Shown: positions 60,410 to 64,000 of the stretch, piece after piece | Numbering within the stretch: the stretch's first letter is position 1 | How the letters are laid out: each line of letters begins with the position of its first letter | Origin: Neobacillus sp. OS1-2 | GTDB lineage: Bacteria > Bacillota > Bacilli > Bacillales > Cytobacillaceae | Reading direction: 5' to 3' | DNA length: 64,000 nucleotides | Assembly (NCBI RefSeq): GCF_030915505.1 | Contig: NZ_CP133265.1 | Span: forward strand, 1,488,001 to 1,552,000 | Position numbers and translations under genes: made by a program | Notes under the pieces: model-generated | Told to the model about the DNA's origin: nothing | The model's input: the letters and a program-made list of their open reading frames with translations, nothing else | The model's database searches: none

Positions 60410-60725
60410 TTTCGTCTCTCCTCTTGTTTGAAATTTTCACACACACTACCAACCTAACACCCATATAAAAGGAAGAGTCACATGTGTCTTTGTACCTAAA
60501 TGTAGAATCTAGAAATATCATTCTCTTCTTTTGCACATACCGAAAATAAAGTAAAGGGTATTTATTCTTATTGACAAATCTCTATATTCAACCCCGAATT
60601 TCTTGCTTAAGTGGTATAAACCTACTAGTATCTTAAAAAATCAACCCCCTTTTCGTGTGATAAATATCACGTTTCTACACATTTCAACATCATACGACAT
60701 CCAACCTTAAAGAAACCTTAAAAAA
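60410..60725. other. promoter/leader region of the adhesin gene
   Basis: No ORF. It contains the Fnr/Crp-type box at 60656-60671 and an AT-rich stretch with possible -10 elements on the minus strand (GATACT about 60627-60632). The leader would be about 210 nt long. Confidence 0.5.
60656..60671. promoter_or_regulatory. Fnr/Crp-type box before the adhesin gene
   Basis: TGTGA-TAAATA-TCACG matches TGTGA-N6-TCACA at 9 of 10 positions. GATACT on the minus strand, about 34 bp from the box centre, could be the -10 of an activated promoter. It is also close to the kinase gene end, but by orientation it fits the adhesin. Confidence 0.5.
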
Positions 60726-60769
60726 AAAACGAATTACCTGTCGCGATTTGACAGGCCATTCGTTTTTTT
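60726..60769. terminator. bidirectional terminator after the kinase gene
   Basis: ACGAAT-TA-CCTGTC and GACAGG-CC-ATTCGT form a 12-bp stem with one internal loop, flanked by A9 and T7, so it works for the minus-strand kinase transcript. Confidence 0.88.
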
Positions 60770-60781
60770 GAGTTGACTTTT

Positions 60782-63700
60782 TTATTCCGGCTCACAAGGA
60801 ATCCGCACAGATACTTTTGTCCCAACTTCGGGCTCACTTTGAATAGTCAAATCCAAACCATACTCATGCTTCATTCTTCTACGAATATTTTTTAAACCTA
60901 CTCCATTGCTTTCGTTTGTATCACCATTTAAACTTTCGAGAAAGCTCCCTTTCATCCCTACTCCATTATCTTCAACTTCGAAATGATTATATCCCCGATC
61001 ACGATAGGCAGTTAGTTTCACTGTTCCTCCTTCAAGCTGCTTTCCAATCCCATGCCGAATGGCATTCTCAACAAGCGGCTGAATGAGAAGTGGAGGAATC
61101 TTGACTTCGTGCATAACGGAATCAATCTTGTATTCAACTTGAATGCGGTCTCTAAACCGAGCCCGTTCAATCTCTACATACGATTGAATCAAATTTAATT
61201 CCTGGCTAAAGGGAACCCGCTTTTGCAAATTATTAAAATGAAAACTTCCTCGTAAATAATCAGCGAGCTTTAGCGTTAAATTTCTCGATCTTTCCATATC
61301 CTTGTAACTTGACGCAACAATACTGTTCAAAGCGTTATAAAGAAAATGCGGTTTAATCTGTGACTGCAAGAAAGCGATCTCTAAATTTAAGGCCCTGCTG
61401 AAAGAATCCTTCATCGCAAGCAAACTGCCAATCCTTGCCTTTAACTCATCAAGGTCAAATGGTTTTGGCAAGAAGTCATTCGCTCCCGCCGCAAAGGCGG
61501 ACACCTTATCCTTCGGTTGAATGGCTGCTGTTACCATTAACACAGGGAACTCTGTTAAGGAATAGTTGGTACGAATGGCCTGGCAAACCTCATAACCAGA
61601 CATACCCGGCATCATTAGATCCAAAATAGCCAAGTCAATCGCATGTTGTTTGTTAAGCTGCTCCATCACCTCATGACCATTTTGAACCGCAATGACATTA
61701 CAATGAATGGATGTAAGGGCATCGATTAATATTCTTAAATTGGAAAAGTTATCATCCGCAATCAGAACAGTATATTCGCCTTGTTGTTCCAAATAATAGG
61801 GCGTTGCAAAGGTATACTCCGGCAGCTTTGCCGTTTTACCCGGATCCTGATTCTTTTTAGTTGGTTCGTCTCCTCTATTTGCAATCGGTAGAGCGATGGT
61901 AAATGTGGTTCCCTCACCCTTTGTGGATAAAACGCGTATTTCCCCATTTTGCAGTTCAACAAGCTGCTTGACAATCGTCAATCCCAGTCCTACTCCTTGC
62001 TGAGCTGTCTGCGACTCCAACGTTTGAAAGGGTTTGAAAATTAGCGGAATCTCTTCCTCTTCCATCCCCGCACCTGTATCGCGAACGGAAATCTCAATCA
62101 TTCCATTTTGTGCTTCAGCTACTATTTGAACAACACCATTTTCAGTATGCTTAATAGCATTATCAAGTAAGTTGCTGATAATTTGGACAACACGGCTTTC
62201 ATCCGCAAGCGCATAAGGAAGCTTCTCAGGTACCTGATTTTCCAGCTGAATATTTCGATCCGTCGCCAGAAAAGAATAGATTTGCAGATTGACGTCAATC
62301 GTTGAACGGATATCGACCGGTTCTAAGTGAATGGTCAATTCTCCTTCTTGTAGCTTTGAAAAATCTAAAATATCATACACTAACTGTGAAAGTCTGTCTG
62401 TAATCGTGGTAATCAATTGCAGCCGTTCCCGATGGCCCTCCGTTAATGGATGATCCGGATCATTCAGAATAGAACGTGAGATATTCATAATGCCATGCAG
62501 CGGCGATTTAAACTCATGGGAGGTTCTAGCAAGAAACTCATCCTTCATTTTATCCGCTTTAAGAAGCCGGACAGAGAGCTCTTTGTTTTTCTGAAAGGCA
62601 TTTGAAAACCGCCATGACATAAACAACGCCAGCATGATTAAAAACAGGAACGGTTCAAAGGGAATCACCTTATATACCCGTACAGCAAAATAGGAATAGG
62701 CCGTTTGAGTGAGTGCATAGGCGATTAAAGCTACCGCAGCCACCGCAAGATAAATGCTGCCCTCTATTCGATGGAGAGCTGCTAATACGAAAACATAGGT
62801 AACATATAATAATGTCAACGTGATATATCCTGATATAATCGGTAAAAACACGCCTGTATAAAGATGAGTAAGAAAGACGAGCGCCAATAGACTCATGATG
62901 GATCCAGCAATCAAGCCAATTTGAATGATAACTCGTGTACAATACGACTGAAATGCTGTATAGACGAAAAGGACCATCCCCATCCCCGTGCCGATAGAAG
63001 ATAAAATCTGTATTCGATAATATAACCAAAATGGAAGCTTGGGGAATAGGTCAAAGATGACTCTTTCGCCACTTACTGCCGCAAACAGTGCCGAACAAAT
63101 ACAGACCAGTCCGAAAATAATCAAGGAAGTGTCTTCCTTACGCTGTGAATATAACCCGACGAAATACAGACCCATAATCAGAAAGGAAACAACGATAATC
63201 CAATCATGGGAGAGTGCCTGATTGTCTAGAGCAGAAATTTGCTTGGCAGAACCTAGATAGAGTGGTCCGTTAATCCCACCGCTTCCCCGTAAGTCATAAT
63301 TGGCCACTTGAACAATGAGTTCATTCCAACCCGGCTGTAAGTTGATATAGCTTGTATAAGGCTTATTCCTTGCTACATAGCCACCTTTTTCTGCCGGCTT
63401 TCCACTCTCTCCAATGGTTTTCCCATTCAGCATAATCCGATTGGCTACTTGTATTGAAGATAATTTCAAACCATAAACTTGATTGGTATCCTTTACTTTT
63501 ACATGCAAGCGATAAGTTGCCACACCCAGCGACTTCATCTCGTGATTAAATTTCCCCGGCACTTTGATCATATCTCGATTTAATTTTCTTCCATTAGAAT
63601 CAAAATCATCATGGAACAAAAGCTGATGGGGGTAAAACTCCCACTCGCCATTTAACGGAACAGGCTGGTCCGTAGAGAAATCCCAGGAGGAAAGTTGTAA

Positions 63701-63820
63701 ATACCCTTCTGCTGCTTTTGGAGTTTGTTTCGTATGATCGGTAAAAGCAAAATAGAGAACGAAACAAATCAAAACGAATATCAAGAAGGTAATGGCAATG
63801 GATTGGATCTTTTTTCTCAT
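60782..63820 (-). CDS. hybrid histidine kinase with two kinase modules and a receiver
   Basis: 1012 residues. One N-terminal span (about 8-27), an extracytoplasmic jelly-roll sensor domain (about 35-195; GEWEFYPHQL), a seven-helix 7TM-DISM region (about 205-405), HisKA with His435 (SHEFKSPLHG), HATPase (NLLDNAIKH 550-558; DTGAGM 581-586), a receiver with Asp734 (ILDLMMPG), and a second LytS-like kinase module with His825 (IKPHFLYNAL), PLVENAIRH (915-923) and DNGVGM (951-956). Signals could be relayed within the protein and to a response regulator. It follows an upstream regulator gene by 11 bp and precedes the adhesin, which it may control. Confidence 0.9.
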   Translation of the reverse strand: MRKKIQSIAITFLIFVLICFVLYFAFTDHTKQTPKAAEGYLQLSSWDFSTDQPVPLNGEWEFYPHQLLFHDDFDSNGRKLNRDMIKVPGKFNHEMKSLGVATYRLHVKVKDTNQVYGLKLSSIQVANRIMLNGKTIGESGKPAEKGGYVARNKPYTSYINLQPGWNELIVQVANYDLRGSGGINGPLYLGSAKQISALDNQALSHDWIIVVSFLIMGLYFVGLYSQRKEDTSLIIFGLVCICSALFAAVSGERVIFDLFPKLPFWLYYRIQILSSIGTGMGMVLFVYTAFQSYCTRVIIQIGLIAGSIMSLLALVFLTHLYTGVFLPIISGYITLTLLYVTYVFVLAALHRIEGSIYLAVAAVALIAYALTQTAYSYFAVRVYKVIPFEPFLFLIMLALFMSWRFSNAFQKNKELSVRLLKADKMKDEFLARTSHEFKSPLHGIMNISRSILNDPDHPLTEGHRERLQLITTITDRLSQLVYDILDFSKLQEGELTIHLEPVDIRSTIDVNLQIYSFLATDRNIQLENQVPEKLPYALADESRVVQIISNLLDNAIKHTENGVVQIVAEAQNGMIEISVRDTGAGMEEEEIPLIFKPFQTLESQTAQQGVGLGLTIVKQLVELQNGEIRVLSTKGEGTTFTIALPIANRGDEPTKKNQDPGKTAKLPEYTFATPYYLEQQGEYTVLIADDNFSNLRILIDALTSIHCNVIAVQNGHEVMEQLNKQHAIDLAILDLMMPGMSGYEVCQAIRTNYSLTEFPVLMVTAAIQPKDKVSAFAAGANDFLPKPFDLDELKARIGSLLAMKDSFSRALNLEIAFLQSQIKPHFLYNALNSIVASSYKDMERSRNLTLKLADYLRGSFHFNNLQKRVPFSQELNLIQSYVEIERARFRDRIQVEYKIDSVMHEVKIPPLLIQPLVENAIRHGIGKQLEGGTVKLTAYRDRGYNHFEVEDNGVGMKGSFLESLNGDTNESNGVGLKNIRRRMKHEYGLDLTIQSEPEVGTKVSVRIPCEPE

Positions 63821-63831
63821 ACATACCTCTT

Positions 63832-64000
63832 TTAATGTAAAGTTACGTTCAGATGCTTCAATAACTGAACCGTTTCTTGTTCTAATTCAATTCCCAGTTC
63901 ATGAATCGTTTGTTCCAATTTCCTATATACCACAATGGCCGCATTCCGCCTGCCTAATTCTATATATATCCGCATCAATTCCCGGGCATATTTTTCAGAA
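63832..64000 (-). CDS. response regulator or SARP-like regulator, C-terminal end (partial)
   Basis: The last 55 residues of a gene cut by the window edge: SEKYARELMRIYIELGRRN onwards, ending LKHLNVTLH. The tetratricopeptide-like pattern (YARELM, RRNAAIVVYRKLEQTI, LGIELEQETVQLL) matches the end of bacterial transcriptional activator (BTAD) domains, which in Bacillaceae follow a receiver and winged helix. Being 11 bp from the hybrid kinase gene, it is very probably its cognate regulator. The receiver domain itself is outside the window. Confidence 0.7.
   Translation of the reverse strand, partial: SEKYARELMRIYIELGRRNAAIVVYRKLEQTIHELGIELEQETVQLLKHLNVTLH

Noticed and set aside
1-64000. Prophage, insertion sequences, rRNA or tRNA genes
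   Set aside because: I looked for transposase, integrase and structural phage proteins and for tRNA-like cloverleaf ends and found none. A tRNA scan would settle the last point.

Overview
The window reads as chromosome of a low-GC Gram-positive rod of the Bacillaceae (Bacillus/Neobacillus type). The reasons are the strong AGGAGG-type ribosome binding sites, the frequent TTG and GTG starts, the hairpin-plus-T-tract terminators, and Bacillus-type genes (HelD, YitT, a YobU/YobV-like pair, PrsW, a small Csp, LPXTS-type surface anchoring). I see no rRNA, tRNA, CRISPR array, insertion sequence or phage module. This identification is by eye; no search was run.

Layout. 0.6-6.1 kb: mannose-6-phosphate isomerase, Nudix hydrolase, a 38-residue membrane peptide behind a cre site, a PrsW-type protease and an aldose epimerase. 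5.2-10.9 kb: a minus-strand PTS operon made of a PRD regulator carrying its own EIIB- and EIIA-like domains, IIB, IIC and a split transketolase. 11.1-16.5 kb: PHP phosphatase, a seven-copy 52-bp tandem hairpin array, a BMP-family lipoprotein, a PfkB kinase with an N-terminal helix-turn-helix, and BrnQ. 16.6-19.3 kb: three small secreted helical proteins with a shared mature N-terminus, followed by a type I signal peptidase, behind a promoter region with a SinR-like inverted repeat. 19.6-34.8 kb: housekeeping and accessory genes, including an MFS pump, a frameshifted NERD gene, a PadR/HAAS pair, a DUF2975/XRE pair, HelD, Csp, a GH4 enzyme, YobU/YobV-like genes and YitT.

35.5-47.5 kb is a glycan locus: GH38 alpha-mannosidase, two ABC permeases and a binding lipoprotein (no ATPase), two ROK proteins (one apparently kinase-dead), an AraC regulator, a kinase-like/phosphomannose-isomerase fusion and an SGNH esterase. 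It looks built to import mannose-containing oligosaccharides and hydrolyse them inside the cell. 48-53 kb: APC permease, remnant TetR, MFS pump, isochorismatase-like protein and an intact TetR with a double palindromic operator. 53.2-64 kb: a 2386-residue repeat adhesin with an LPNTS anchor, then a two-component module (a hybrid double histidine kinase, and the C-terminus of a BTAD-containing regulator cut by the window edge).

The candidate most worth following is the 16.6-19.3 kb operon. Its organisation (secreted coiled-coil subunits, a co-transcribed and translationally coupled signal peptidase, a GTTCTTT/AAAGAAC inverted repeat at the promoter) parallels the Bacillus subtilis tapA-sipW-tasA biofilm operon, but I do not recognise the secreted proteins as TasA or TapA. 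A poly-A tract in the last subunit gene would, on slippage, extend that protein to a stop overlapping the peptidase start codon. Other points are a canonical Fnr-type box before a 55-residue membrane protein gene, a probable small RNA upstream of csp, and several families of short dispersed repeats. Two frameshifts fall in homopolymers, so assembly error must be excluded before they are read as biology.
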